The notes beneath the pieces are model-generated. The model saw only the letters and a list, made by a program, of their open reading frames with translations. It was not told where the DNA came from and did no database searches. A DNA stretch of 37,416 nucleotides from Streptomyces albus subsp. chlorinus (lineage in GTDB: Bacteria; Actinomycetota; Actinomycetes; Streptomycetales; Streptomycetaceae). This document shows, in pieces, positions 1-7,534 of this stretch; the stretch's first letter is position 1, and every line of letters starts with the position of its first letter. A program made the translations under genes and the position numbers. The DNA is taken from positions 2,822,612-2,860,027 of the forward strand of contig NZ_VJOK01000001.1 in assembly GCF_013302895.1 (NCBI RefSeq), written 5' to 3'.

Positions 1-1
1 A

Positions 2-46
2 GGTGTCGTGGCCCCGGCGGCCGACGCCGCGGGCCCGGCGGCCTGA
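2..46 (+). CDS. 3' end of a gene entering from the left (partial)
   Basis: Reading from base 2 there are 14 codons and then TGA at 44-46. All codons but the first end in G or C, which is the normal coding pattern of this genome. The encoded tail is Ala/Pro-rich (ends AAGPAA). The GC content drops immediately after the stop. This is too short to identify a product; it could also be chance in GC-rich DNA. Confidence 0.35.
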   Translation, partial: GVVAPAADAAGPAA

Positions 47-245
47 TTCATGTCTCTTCGCAGCCCTTGCATGGCGGATGTGCCCCTCCGGGTCCCCGGC
101 AGATTCGTCCTTATGTGGACCCGGTTCCGGCATTCCTATTGCCATATATGACTACAAATCACTCGGTCTGCCTACACGCACTTCTCACGCGCTCCTCCCC
201 GGAAGGTGTCCGCGCGGGCGACGGAGGGGCCCGCACCTGCGGGGA
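47..245. other. intergenic region between convergent genes, with an AT-richer patch
   Basis: This stretch separates the putative left-edge gene (+) from the hexapeptide acetyltransferase (-). Bases about 100-185 are clearly AT-richer than the surroundings and lack third-position GC bias in every frame. Near 208-230 a GCGGGC/GCCCGC hairpin with a loop of about 9 nt could terminate the minus-strand gene. I see no gene here. Confidence 0.4.
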
Positions 246-962
246 TCACTCTTCGGGACCGGTCTCACGGAGCGTCACCGCACCGGGCCCGGCGCCCGCG
301 CACTCCGCGTACCGCTCGGCCGTCACCGGGCACTCCCACACCCCCGTACGCCCCGGCACCTCACACAGCCGGACGCCCGCCTTGCCGACCCAGCCGAGAC
401 GGCGCGCCGGCACCCCCGCGACCAGCCCGAAGTCCGGCACATCGGCCGTGACCACCGCGCCCGCCGCGACCATCGCCCACCGCCCGATCCGGACCGGCGC
501 CACACACACGGCGCGCGCCCCCAGCGAGGCCCCGTCCGCGACGGTGACCCCGACGGCCTCCCAGTCCCCCGCCCGCTTGAGCGCACCGTCCGGATCGACC
601 GCGCGCGGGGCGCGGTCGTTGGTGAGCACGACGGCGGGACCGACGAAGACGCCGTCGCCGAGTTCGGCCGGCTCGTAGACCAGGGCGTGGTTCTGGAGCT
701 TGCAGCGCGCCCCGATGCGGACGCCCGCGCCGACGTAGGCGCCGCGGCCGATGACGCACTCCTCCCCCACCACGGCCCCCTCGCGCACCTGCGCGAGTTC
801 CCACACGGTGGTCCCGTCCCCCACCTCCGCCTCGTCGGACACCTGTGCCCCCGGAACGGCACGGAACGTACGGTGCGGAGGCCGCTGTGGCCGCTGTTGC
901 CGCTGAGGCCGCGAGGGCTCCGGGTCGGAGGCCGGCGTGGCGGTCGCGTCGATGGTGCTCAT
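246..962 (-). CDS. left-handed beta-helix sugar N-acetyltransferase (WlbB/WbpD-like)
   Basis: A 238-aa protein. After about 30 disordered residues rich in Pro, Gln and Arg, the body is a run of hexapeptide repeats ([V/I]-G-x-x-x-x) forming a left-handed beta-helix. The order of motifs (VWELAQVREGAVVG, a LTNDRAPR segment in the middle, then AVVTADVPDFGLVAGVPARRLGWV) closely follows the UDP-2-acetamido-3-amino-2,3-dideoxyglucuronate N-acetyltransferases WlbB/WbpD. It probably transfers acetyl from acetyl-CoA to an amino group on a nucleotide-linked sugar in the cytoplasm. The ATG at 962 is preferred because an AGGAAG ribosome site lies about 10 nt upstream; the open frame continues further upstream but is Pro/Arg-rich noise. 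The companion dehydrogenase and aminotransferase for a diaminosugar pathway are not in this window, so the substrate is uncertain. It lies divergently to the AftB-like gene. Confidence 0.85.
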   Translation of the reverse strand: MSTIDATATPASDPEPSRPQRQQRPQRPPHRTFRAVPGAQVSDEAEVGDGTTVWELAQVREGAVVGEECVIGRGAYVGAGVRIGARCKLQNHALVYEPAELGDGVFVGPAVVLTNDRAPRAVDPDGALKRAGDWEAVGVTVADGASLGARAVCVAPVRIGRWAMVAAGAVVTADVPDFGLVAGVPARRLGWVGKAGVRLCEVPGRTGVWECPVTAERYAECAGAGPGAVTLRETGPEE

Positions 963-1266
963 GGCTGACTCGCTTCCTGTGCGGGGTAGAGGGCAGACGG
1001 CAGGTGGCAGACGGGGAACGGGGGTGGGGGCCGGAAAGGGGACGGGGAGGGGAGTGCGGCCCGGGAACGGCCGTCCCCCTCGGCCGAGAATGACCGTCCC
1101 CGTCGGCGTGTACGGCGACCGGCGCGCCGCCCGCGCCGGGTACCCCCCGGCCGCCCGCGGCGGTCCGTCCGCCGACCGGGGTCCCCGTGGGCCGACCGGG
1201 TGAGCCCGGTACGGGCGGCGTGCCGTGGGCGAGAGGGGCGGCCGGGCCGGGGGGAGGGTGGGCGGT
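963..1266. other. divergent intergenic region between the acetyltransferase and AftB-like genes
   Basis: A 304-bp GC-rich spacer that must hold both promoters. The ribosome site of the minus-strand gene (AGGAAG) is at its left edge and that of the plus-strand gene (GGGAGG, about 10 nt before ATG) at its right edge. A weak TGACCG...TACGGC pair near 1096-1117 is the best plus-strand promoter candidate but has a short spacer. No gene is supported here. Confidence 0.35.
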
Positions 1267-3231
1267 ATGTCCCGATCCGATGAGCTTCCCGTCGCCCAAC
1301 CCGCCGAGGAACCACGGGCTTTCGGCCTGCCCGGCACCCTCGCCCAGCGCTGGAACGCGCTCGCCGTCGCCGCCTGCGGTGCCACGGTCCTCGTCCTGGG
1401 CTACCGGCACCGCTGGACCAACGACGACGCGCTGATCTACACCCGCGCCGTACGCCAGATCCTCGCGGGCAACGGCCCCGTCTTCAACGTCGGGGAACGC
1501 GCGGAGACCTCGACCGGGACACTGTGGCAGTGGCTGCTCGCCGCCGGGAGCGCCCTCCCCGGGGTGGACGACCCGCTGCGCCTCGCCGTGGCGCTCGGAC
1601 TGCTGCTGACCGTCGCCGGCTACCTCCTCGCCCTGGACGGCACCCGCCGGATGATCCGCCTCCGCCGCCCCGCCGGAGCGCTGCTCCCCGCCGGGGTCCT
1701 GGTGCTGCTGCCGCTCTGCGCCACCTGGGACTACGCGACCTCCGGCCTGGAGACGGGACTCTCCTTCGCCTACCTGGGCGGCGGCTGGTGGCTCCTCGTC
1801 CGCGCCCGGACGGCCCTCGCGGAGGCCGGGGGGACAGGGGCCCGGCGCGGGTGGACTCTGCTCGCGACGGCGTTCGGCCTCGGACTCGGTCCGCTGGTCC
1901 GGCCGGACCTGGCGCTGGTGGGCGGGGTCTTCCTGCTCGCGCTGTGGCTGATGTGGCGGCCCCCGCTCCGTACGACGCTCGGCTGGGCAGTGGCCGCCGG
2001 TGCGCTGCCCCTGGCCTACGAGGTCTTCCGCGCGGGCTACTACGGCGTCCTCGTCCCGCTCCCGGCCATCGCCAAGGAAGCCTCCGGCACCCAGTGGCAG
2101 TTCGGCTGGGACTATCTGCGCAACACCCTCGACCCGTACCTGCTGTGGGTGCCGCTGGCCCTCTTCGCGGGGTACGGGGGATATGCGGCGTACGCGGTGT
2201 TCACAAGGTTCGCGGGGTTCGCGGGGTCCACAAGGTTTGCGGGGTCCACAAGGTTCGCGGGGTGCACAGGTTTCACGAGGTACGCCGCCCTCGCCCGGCG
2301 CACCGGGGCCACCGCCTCCACCGGACGCGGGACGGCACGACCCGCGCCCGGACGGTGGGCGGGGGCCGGGGCGGGGCCGGGCCTGCTGCGGGCCCCCGAC
2401 GCGGCGCTCGTGGGCGCACCGGTCCTCGCGGGGCTGCTGTCGGCGTTCTTCGTTGTGAAGATCGGCGGCGACTTCATGCACGGCAGGATGGTGCTGCCCG
2501 CCCTCTTCCTCCTGCTGCTCCCGGTGTTCCTGCTGCCGTACGGGCGCGCGGCGGCGGTGCTGGCGGGCGGCGTGGGGGTGTGGGGACTCGTGTGCGGCCT
2601 CGCGCTGAGGCCGCCCTTCGAGAGCCCCGGCGACCCGCGGATCGTGTTCGACTCCCACACCGTCTACCAGCGCATCCTCGACGAGCGGCACCCGGTGGGC
2701 CAGCGGGCCCACACCGACCGCCCGCGCGCCTTCACCACCGCGGCGCGGCGCACCCTGCGCGAGGGGGCACACGCGCTCGTACTGCGGCTGCCCCACGACG
2801 CCGGGTATCCCGTCGTGCCGCTCGCCCCGCACGTGCGGGCGCCCGTCGCCGCGGCGGAGGCCCGGCTCGGTCACGCCGGTGCCGTCCTCCCGCTGGACGG
2901 GTTCGTCGTCGACATCCTCGGACTGGGCAACCCGCTCGGCGCCCACACCGAACCGGTGAGCCGCAGGAAGGCGGGGCACGAGAAGCCGCTGGACCGCGCG
3001 TGGATCGTCGCGGACGTGACGGCGCCGGGCACCCGCGTCCCCGGTGTGGACCCGCACCGCGTACGGGCGGCCCGGCACGCCCTGACCTGCGGTCCCCTCC
3101 CCGGGCTGCTGGCCTCCGCCCGCGCGCCGATGACGCCCGGCCGCTTCTGGTCCAACCTCACCGGCTCCTGGGACCGCACCCGGCTCCGCGTCCCCGCCGA
3201 CCCGGTGGAGGCCGAAAAGCGCCTGTGCTGA
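1267..3231 (+). CDS. AftB-like GT-C membrane glycosyltransferase
   Basis: A 654-aa multi-pass membrane protein. Many motifs align with mycobacterial AftB (Rv3805c), the terminal beta-(1,2)-arabinofuranosyltransferase that uses decaprenyl-phosphoarabinose outside the membrane. These are W-x-N-DD at about residue 52 (the GT-C acidic pair) followed by LAGNGPVFN.GER, then DYATSGLE.GL, the stretch VRPDLALVGG, FRAGYYG.LVP, GGDFMHGR.VLP, GLGNPLGAHTEP, and the C-terminal SARAPMTPGRFWSNL. I chose the ATG at 1267 for its GGGAGG ribosome site. Streptomycetes do not make mycolyl-arabinogalactan, so the acceptor here is presumably another wall glycan. Residues about 310-340 contain an 18-bp tandem repeat (see the repeat entry) in a loop between membrane segments. 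It is convergent with the methyltransferase gene; if that gene is read in its present frame the stop codons are only about 4 bp apart. Confidence 0.85.
   Translation: MSRSDELPVAQPAEEPRAFGLPGTLAQRWNALAVAACGATVLVLGYRHRWTNDDALIYTRAVRQILAGNGPVFNVGERAETSTGTLWQWLLAAGSALPGVDDPLRLAVALGLLLTVAGYLLALDGTRRMIRLRRPAGALLPAGVLVLLPLCATWDYATSGLETGLSFAYLGGGWWLLVRARTALAEAGGTGARRGWTLLATAFGLGLGPLVRPDLALVGGVFLLALWLMWRPPLRTTLGWAVAAGALPLAYEVFRAGYYGVLVPLPAIAKEASGTQWQFGWDYLRNTLDPYLLWVPLALFAGYGGYAAYAVFTRFAGFAGSTRFAGSTRFAGCTGFTRYAALARRTGATASTGRGTARPAPGRWAGAGAGPGLLRAPDAALVGAPVLAGLLSAFFVVKIGGDFMHGRMVLPALFLLLLPVFLLPYGRAAAVLAGGVGVWGLVCGLALRPPFESPGDPRIVFDSHTVYQRILDERHPVGQRAHTDRPRAFTTAARRTLREGAHALVLRLPHDAGYPVVPLAPHVRAPVAAAEARLGHAGAVLPLDGFVVDILGLGNPLGAHTEPVSRRKAGHEKPLDRAWIVADVTAPGTRVPGVDPHRVRAARHALTCGPLPGLLASARAPMTPGRFWSNLTGSWDRTRLRVPADPVEAEKRLC
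2199..2279 (+). repeat. 18-bp tandem repeat inside the AftB-like gene
   Basis: About four degenerate copies of an 18-bp unit (core GCGGGGTCCACAAGGTT) run in frame and encode a repeating T-R-F-A-G-S peptide. The unit length is a multiple of three, so copy-number change would keep the frame. It falls in a loop that the mycobacterial homologue does not have in this form. Confidence 0.8.
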
Positions 3232-3235
3232 GGCG

Positions 3236-4243
3236 TCACGTCCCTCGCCGCGACAGCGGGCCCGCGCCTCCGCGTCCACCGGCGGCCGTTGGACAGCGCC
3301 GGTCCGGCCCGTTCAGCCCGGGCGGCGGGTGGCGCGGGCGCGGACGAGGGCGCGGGTCAGCACCGGGGGCAGGAGGTCCACCGCGAGGCGCCGGGCGGCG
3401 ACGGCACGCGGCGCCCGCGCCGTGTCGACGCCCTCCCGCGCGGCGTGCCGCGAGAGGGGCAGCGGCGGCGGCGCCGCCTTCCGCGCCCCGACCAGCAGCA
3501 ACCGCGCCCCCGCCACCTCCTGCCACTTGCAACCAGCACTTGCCCCGCGCCCGCAGAGCCGCGTGGAGCGCGTCCTGCCAGGGCCGCGCGTCGCCCCAGG
3601 TGCCGTAGAACTTGTGGCTGGAGACGCAGACCGGCCGCAGCCCGCTCTCCAGTACGGCCTGCCAGGTCGCACAGGCGACGCCGGGCGTGTGGTCGGAGCG
3701 GTAGTCGTCCAGGACGACGATCCCGTCCGGGGTGAGCGCCTCGCGCGCCGCCGCGATGTCCCCCCGTACGTGCGCGTACAGGTGCGAGGCGTCGACGTGG
3801 ACGAACCGGCAGCTGCCGCCCGCCACCTCCTCGGGCACCACACTCGTGGGGGCCTGGAGGATGCGCGGCAGCTCGTCCCAGAAGGAGAGGTAGGTGGCCT
3901 CGAAGGCACGCCGGGTGAGGGTCGCGTACGAGCCTCGCATCTCCCGCCCGTTGGCCTCGTCCGGCGCCTCGGAGTCGAACAGGTCGCAGACGGTGAACCG
4001 CTCCTCGGGGGCGTCCAGGTACGCCCGCATCATGACGGCGCTCTTGCCCATGTAGGCGCCCATCTCCAGCAGGTCGCCGCGGTGCCCCAGCTCCCGCTGC
4101 CGGGTGAGGAACCAGTCGAAGAGGATGAGATCGGTGTGGTAGAACCAGCCGGGTACCTCCTGGAAGGTGCGCGGTTCGGGCAGTGTCCGCTCGGGCGGGG
4201 CCGGGTGGGGGGCGGACTGTCCGGACGTCGCTGTGGTGGCCAT
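3236..4243 (-). CDS. class I SAM-dependent methyltransferase, C-terminus probably frameshifted
   Basis: The N-terminal ~240 residues form a Rossmann methyltransferase of the Methyltransf_24/TylF-like type: LLEMGAYMGKSA at about 57-68 is the SAM glycine loop, VCDLFDSEAPD follows strand 2, HVDASHLY and IVVLDDYRSDHTPG are the later acidic motifs. The start at 4243 has AGGAG about 11 nt upstream. As read, the frame runs to 3236 through a Gly/Ala/Arg/Pro-rich tail unlike any family C-terminus. In the neighbouring frame, from about 3524, an ordinary tail appears (QEVAGARLLLVG ... LAVDLLPPVLTRAL) with its own stop at 3313. One surplus base near 3522-3525 explains this, so the true gene is probably 3313-4243, encoding about 309 aa. 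The substrate is unknown; the neighbours suggest a glycan or a wall precursor. Confidence 0.75.
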   Translation of the reverse strand: MATTATSGQSAPHPAPPERTLPEPRTFQEVPGWFYHTDLILFDWFLTRQRELGHRGDLLEMGAYMGKSAVMMRAYLDAPEERFTVCDLFDSEAPDEANGREMRGSYATLTRRAFEATYLSFWDELPRILQAPTSVVPEEVAGGSCRFVHVDASHLYAHVRGDIAAAREALTPDGIVVLDDYRSDHTPGVACATWQAVLESGLRPVCVSSHKFYGTWGDARPWQDALHAALRARGKCWLQVAGGGGGAVAAGRGAEGGAAAAAPLAARRAGGRRHGAGAACRRRPAPRGGPPAPGADPRPRPRPRHPPPGLNGPDRRCPTAAGGRGGAGPLSRRGT

Positions 4244-4293
4244 GAGGGGTGGGTCTCCTCTGCGGACGGAAGCGTTCGAGGGGGCCGGGGCCC

Positions 4294-4299
4294 TGTATA
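4294..4299 (-). promoter_or_regulatory. candidate -10 element for the methyltransferase
   Basis: On the minus strand TATACA lies about 50 bp before the methyltransferase start, in the loop of a GGGCCC/GGGCCC inverted repeat (about 4286-4305). No good -35 sits at the right distance, so this is a weak promoter candidate, although TATACA is rare in this GC-rich DNA. Confidence 0.35.
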
Positions 4300-4472
4300 G
4301 GGGCCCGAGGGGAGCGGGCGCACGCCCCCGTGGGGCGGATCGGCAGAGCTTCGGCGGGCCGCCGTCCGTCAGCCACCCGAAGTTCAGCGGCCGTTCCGGC
4401 CGGCGCCGGAACCACCGCCCCACCGCCCCACCGCCCACGGACCACCCCGCACCCGGCCCGCCCCGGCACCGG

Positions 4473-6695
4473 TTACCGCGCGGCCACCGAACCCGGTGCC
4501 GTTCCGGTCCCGGCCCGGAACCCGTTCCCGGCCTGGAAGCCGTTCCCGGCCCTGGCCTTGGCCCCGGTCCCGGTCCCGGTTGGGAAGCCGTTCCCGTTCC
4601 GGGTCTCGGCCTCGACTCCGTTCCAGGTCCCGGTCCGGAACCCGGCCCCGGCCCCGGCGGCGAACCCGGTCCCTGTGGCGAACCCTGTCCCGGTGCCCGA
4701 GACCGTCCCGGCGGCGGCGGCCTCTCCACCGGTGGGCGCCACGGCACCGGGACCAGCACCGGTACCGGGTCCGGGAACGGGGCCGGGGCCGGTACCGGAA
4801 CCGTCACCGGTCGCCGCGACGACGCCCGCGGCCGTGCCCGCGTCCTTGCCGCCCGTCGTCGCCGCGCGGTCCCCTCTTCCCCGCAGCCATGCGGGGAACG
4901 GCGGTTCGACGAGCGGCCACAGCACGCGACGCACATGCGGTACGCCCAGCAGGACGGCGAGTCCGGCCGCCAGGACGGTGGTGCCCACCACGGCCAGCAG
5001 GCCGCCCGTGACCACGGCCTCGTAGCCGCCGGTGCGTTCGACGGCCGCCACGATCGGTCCGTGCAGCAGGAACGGGTACAGCGCGCAGGCGCCCAGCGCG
5101 GTGAGCCCGGTGCGGTGCGCCGGCACCAGCGCGAGGAACGCGGCGACGAGGACGGCTCCGGCGGCGAAGAGGACGAGCCGTACCTCCAGGTAGAGGAGCG
5201 GGTCGGCGCCCAGTTCGGCCCGTCCGGCCGCCATGAGGACCCAGTCGGTGCTGTACCGGGGTGCCGCCCACCAGGCACCGACCGCGGCGGCGGCCATCAC
5301 CGGCAGCGCCCACCGCCGTGCCGCCCGGTGCCGCAGGGGGCGCAGGTGTTCGGGACGCAGCCGCAGCCCGAGCACGAACCAGGGCCAGAGCATGAGCAGG
5401 CGCGGCAGCGCCGGTTCCCCGCCCAGGTCGGTGAACCCGGCGGCGAGGGAGACCAGCGCGGCGAGGACGACGGGCCACCGCACCGCGCGCCACAGCGGGG
5501 CGGTCAGCCGCCAGACGAAGAGCGCGGCCAGGAACCAGCACACGAACGCGGGGCGGGTCGGTGTGACGGCGAACGGCCGCTCCCACACCAGGGTGTCCAC
5601 CGCCGCGTACGCCGCCTCGAACACCAGGTAGGGCACGAGCACATGGCTGAGCAGACGGCGCACCTGATCGGGCCGCCCGGTGAAGTGGCGCGAGCAGTAG
5701 CCGCACAGCAGCGCGAGGGCGGGCAGGTGGAAGGCGTACAGGAGCAGGTAGGCGGCCTTGACGCCGGGCATGGCGTCCACGACGGGCGCCCAGTTGTGGC
5801 CGATGACGACGAGAACGACCAGCAGGAACCGCGCGTTGTCGAGGAACGGGTCGCGTCCCCCCTGCCGCCCGGACGCGGAGGCTCCGTCGAGCCGCCGCCC
5901 CCGCGCGCGCCCCTCTTCGCGCGCCCCGCCATGCGTCTCCGCTCCGCCGCGTGTCTGCGGCCCGCCGTCCCGCGTCTCGTCGCCGCCCCGCACCCCGGCG
6001 TCCGACAGCACTCCCGCGGCCACCCAGACGTCGCCCGGGTCCTCGGTGACCGCCGGGTCCGCCGGGGCTGCCGGTTCCGGCAGGCCCCTCGCCCCTTCCG
6101 GAGGGAACCCGGGCGGAACGAGCGGGCCGGGCCGCCCCGCCGGACCCTCCGGACGGCCCCGTCGGCCGGGGCCGCGCACGGTTCCCGGAAGGCCCGGGTG
6201 CCTCCGGTCGTCCCGGCCACCCGGGTCCGCCGGGCCCACCAACCCCGAGGGGCCCGAGGGGCCCGACAGGCCACCCGGGCCCGTCGGGTTCGGTGGGCCT
6301 TCCCGGCCTCCCCATCGGTCCCCCGGGACTCCCCGTCCGCCCTGGTCCCCCGGGGCTCCCCGGCCTCGGTCGTGCCGCGGGTCGCCGGTGTCGCGGGGAG
6401 CCCGGGTGCCGGGTGCCGGGCGCGGGGCCGAGGAGGGAGAGGGGGCGGGCAGGGAGGGGCCGGGCGCGGCCCGTCCGGCGGGGGCGCCGTCGGACGGTGC
6501 GGGGAAGGGCCGGGCGGGGGGCGCGGACCACTCCTCGGAGGTCTCCCAGGGGAACAGCGGGGACGGCTCCGGCGCCGCGGTGGAGCGCGTCGTCGCCCCC
6601 GCGGGGGCTCTCCGCCCGTCAGCACCCCCGGACGTCGCGGAATCGTGCGCCGTCCCGTGTGTGGTGAAGGTGTCGGTGAAAGGATCCCAGGCCAT
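4473..6695 (-). CDS. membrane acyltransferase-3 family protein with collagen-like and Gly/Thr-repeat extensions
   Basis: A 740-aa protein in three parts. Residues 1 to about 280 are disordered and collagen-like, with many G-P/G-x-x steps ([11 protein letters not shown]) and no hydrophobic segment. Residues about 282-620 are an Acyl_transf_3 domain with roughly ten membrane spans. It starts [10 protein letters not shown] and carries the motif VVIGHNW, whose histidine at about 298 is the conserved catalytic position; the [10 protein letters not shown] segment is typical of the last spans. Residues about 620-740 are a cytosolic tail of GTGTGF/GNGF repeats. Such proteins O-acylate sugars across the membrane, here probably the envelope glycan built by neighbouring genes. 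The start could be ATG 6695 or GTG 6698; a GAGG lies about 8 nt before the ATG. The TGA of a short low-complexity upstream frame overlaps the start. Confidence 0.85.
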   Translation of the reverse strand: MAWDPFTDTFTTHGTAHDSATSGGADGRRAPAGATTRSTAAPEPSPLFPWETSEEWSAPPARPFPAPSDGAPAGRAAPGPSLPAPSPSSAPRPAPGTRAPRDTGDPRHDRGRGAPGDQGGRGVPGDRWGGREGPPNPTGPGGLSGPSGPSGLVGPADPGGRDDRRHPGLPGTVRGPGRRGRPEGPAGRPGPLVPPGFPPEGARGLPEPAAPADPAVTEDPGDVWVAAGVLSDAGVRGGDETRDGGPQTRGGAETHGGAREEGRARGRRLDGASASGRQGGRDPFLDNARFLLVVLVVIGHNWAPVVDAMPGVKAAYLLLYAFHLPALALLCGYCSRHFTGRPDQVRRLLSHVLVPYLVFEAAYAAVDTLVWERPFAVTPTRPAFVCWFLAALFVWRLTAPLWRAVRWPVVLAALVSLAAGFTDLGGEPALPRLLMLWPWFVLGLRLRPEHLRPLRHRAARRWALPVMAAAAVGAWWAAPRYSTDWVLMAAGRAELGADPLLYLEVRLVLFAAGAVLVAAFLALVPAHRTGLTALGACALYPFLLHGPIVAAVERTGGYEAVVTGGLLAVVGTTVLAAGLAVLLGVPHVRRVLWPLVEPPFPAWLRGRGDRAATTGGKDAGTAAGVVAATGDGSGTGPGPVPGPGTGAGPGAVAPTGGEAAAAGTVSGTGTGFATGTGFAAGAGAGFRTGTWNGVEAETRNGNGFPTGTGTGAKARAGNGFQAGNGFRAGTGTAPGSVAAR
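4480..4820 (-). repeat. degenerate Gly-Thr-Gly-Phe coding repeats
   Basis: The 3' end of the acyltransferase gene consists of short in-frame repeats around GGNACCGGTNCCGG-type cores, giving a GTGTGF/GNGF peptide tail of about 100 residues with no predicted fold. The boundaries are approximate because the units are degenerate and of mixed length (6, 12 and 18 bp). Confidence 0.6.
6050..6420 (-). repeat. collagen-like Gly-Pro coding region
   Basis: Within the N-terminal part of the acyltransferase gene, codons for G-x-P / G-P-x triplets recur (for example GPSGPSG and GRPGPL). Parts fit a strict Gly-every-third pattern but interruptions are frequent, so a stable collagen triple helix is unlikely over the whole stretch. 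Confidence 0.5.
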
Positions 6696-6735
6696 CACGC
6701 CGTCCTCGGCTCGTTCGGCTCACTCGGCTCACTCG

Positions 6736-6764
6736 GTCCAGCGGGGTCGCTCACCCCGCTGGAC
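6736..6764 (-). other. perfect 12-bp hairpin in the leader of the acyltransferase gene
   Basis: Arms GTCCAGCGGGGT (6736-6747) and ACCCCGCTGGAC (6753-6764) are exact complements around a 5-nt loop. It starts 41 bp before the acyltransferase start, so it would fold in that mRNA's 5' leader. It could be an attenuator, a stability element or a stray terminator. Confidence 0.5.
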
Positions 6765-7279
6765 TCCCTCGCTCCACCGGGCCCGTTCAGCCCGCTGGAC
6801 TCCCTCGACCGGGCGGGCCCGTCCGTCCCGGCCGGCCCCGCCCGGCCCCGGGGGACGGCCCCCCGCGCGCTCGCACCCATGCCGTTCACATACCGTCCGG
6901 TCGGTCTCTCGCCGGACAGGCCCCCGTCGGCCGCCCCTCCTCGGCCGCGCCGCCGCACAACCCGCCGCGCTCCCCGTCACGCAACCGGACAGGCCCCCCG
7001 CCCCGCACCCCGGTGATCGCACCGGCAGTCGCCCTGGCAAGTGCCGTGACGGGCGAACCGCCGGGCGTCCGGATGCATCTCCCGGCAGGAGCACGGCTCC
7101 ACGCCCTTTCGCGCGCCCCGCACGCCCCGCGCACTCCGCCCCTCGCCCCGGCGCACTCCCCGCCCCGCACCCCCGCTGGCACCCCCGTCCGCACCCCCTC
7201 GGACACCTCCACAGGCGCGCCGCCGGGTACGCCACCGGGTGCGCCGCCGTGCGCACCGCCTGGTGCGCACGGCCGGCGG

Positions 7280-7307
7280 CCGGCCGGCCGCTGGTGCGGC
7301 CGGCCGG
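7280..7307. terminator. perfect 12-bp GC hairpin between divergent genes
   Basis: Arms CCGGCCGGCCGC and GCGGCCGGCCGG surround a TGGT loop. The stability is typical of Streptomyces terminators without a U-tract. No gene ends next to it, so it may insulate the two divergent transcription units, or simply be a by-product of the CCGG-rich sequence. Confidence 0.35.
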
Positions 7308-7534
7308 TCCGACTGGGGCGATGATCTGCGAGGCCATTGATCAGACAGTAGGGGCGGTTTGTCCCCCTGCCGGTGCGGCATGCCGCCGCCGGGTCCGAAT
7401 GAGGGACATACGAGTGTTAAGAACGCATCCCCTCCCCTTCCGCCTCTCAAATAGTCCGTGGACGAAGCGGAGTAATCCGGGTGATACCGGACGCATGTGC
7501 GCCGAGAGAGCGACCGAACGAGGGAGAGGCCGCG

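Larger units (their letters stand above)
6696..7534. other. 839-bp divergent intergenic region with strong hairpins
   Basis: No gene can be supported here. Bases 6700-7320 are GC-rich and low in complexity. They include a 17-bp direct repeat (CCCGCTGGACTCCCTCG, near 6755 and 6793), a perfect 12-bp hairpin at 6736-6764 and another at 7280-7307. Bases 7330-7520 are AT-richer and should hold the promoter of the GT4 gene: TGGACG and TGATAC, 17 bp apart (about 7459-7487), are the best candidate and are weak. A minus-strand frame 7337-6729 (Cys/Arg/Gly-rich) begins just after a TACTGT -10-like hexamer at 7345-7350, and a second, 6958-6695, ends by overlapping the acyltransferase start. Both look like compositional artefacts. 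Confidence 0.5.

Noticed and set aside
1225..1266. Upstream start for the AftB-like gene (MGERGG...)
   Set aside because: The extra 14 residues are Gly/Arg-rich leader DNA; the ATG at 1267 has the ribosome site.
361..3279. 972-codon minus-strand open frame
   Set aside because: Antisense to the AftB-like gene, then an out-of-frame copy of the acetyltransferase region.
7013..7324. 103-codon Pro-rich plus-strand frame upstream of the GT4 gene
   Set aside because: No ribosome site, low complexity, and it contains the perfect 12-bp hairpin near its end.
6729..7337. Cys/Arg/Gly-rich minus-strand frame beginning just after a TACTGT hexamer
   Set aside because: A leaderless gene is conceivable, but codon usage is uneven, composition is that of repeats and no family resemblance exists.
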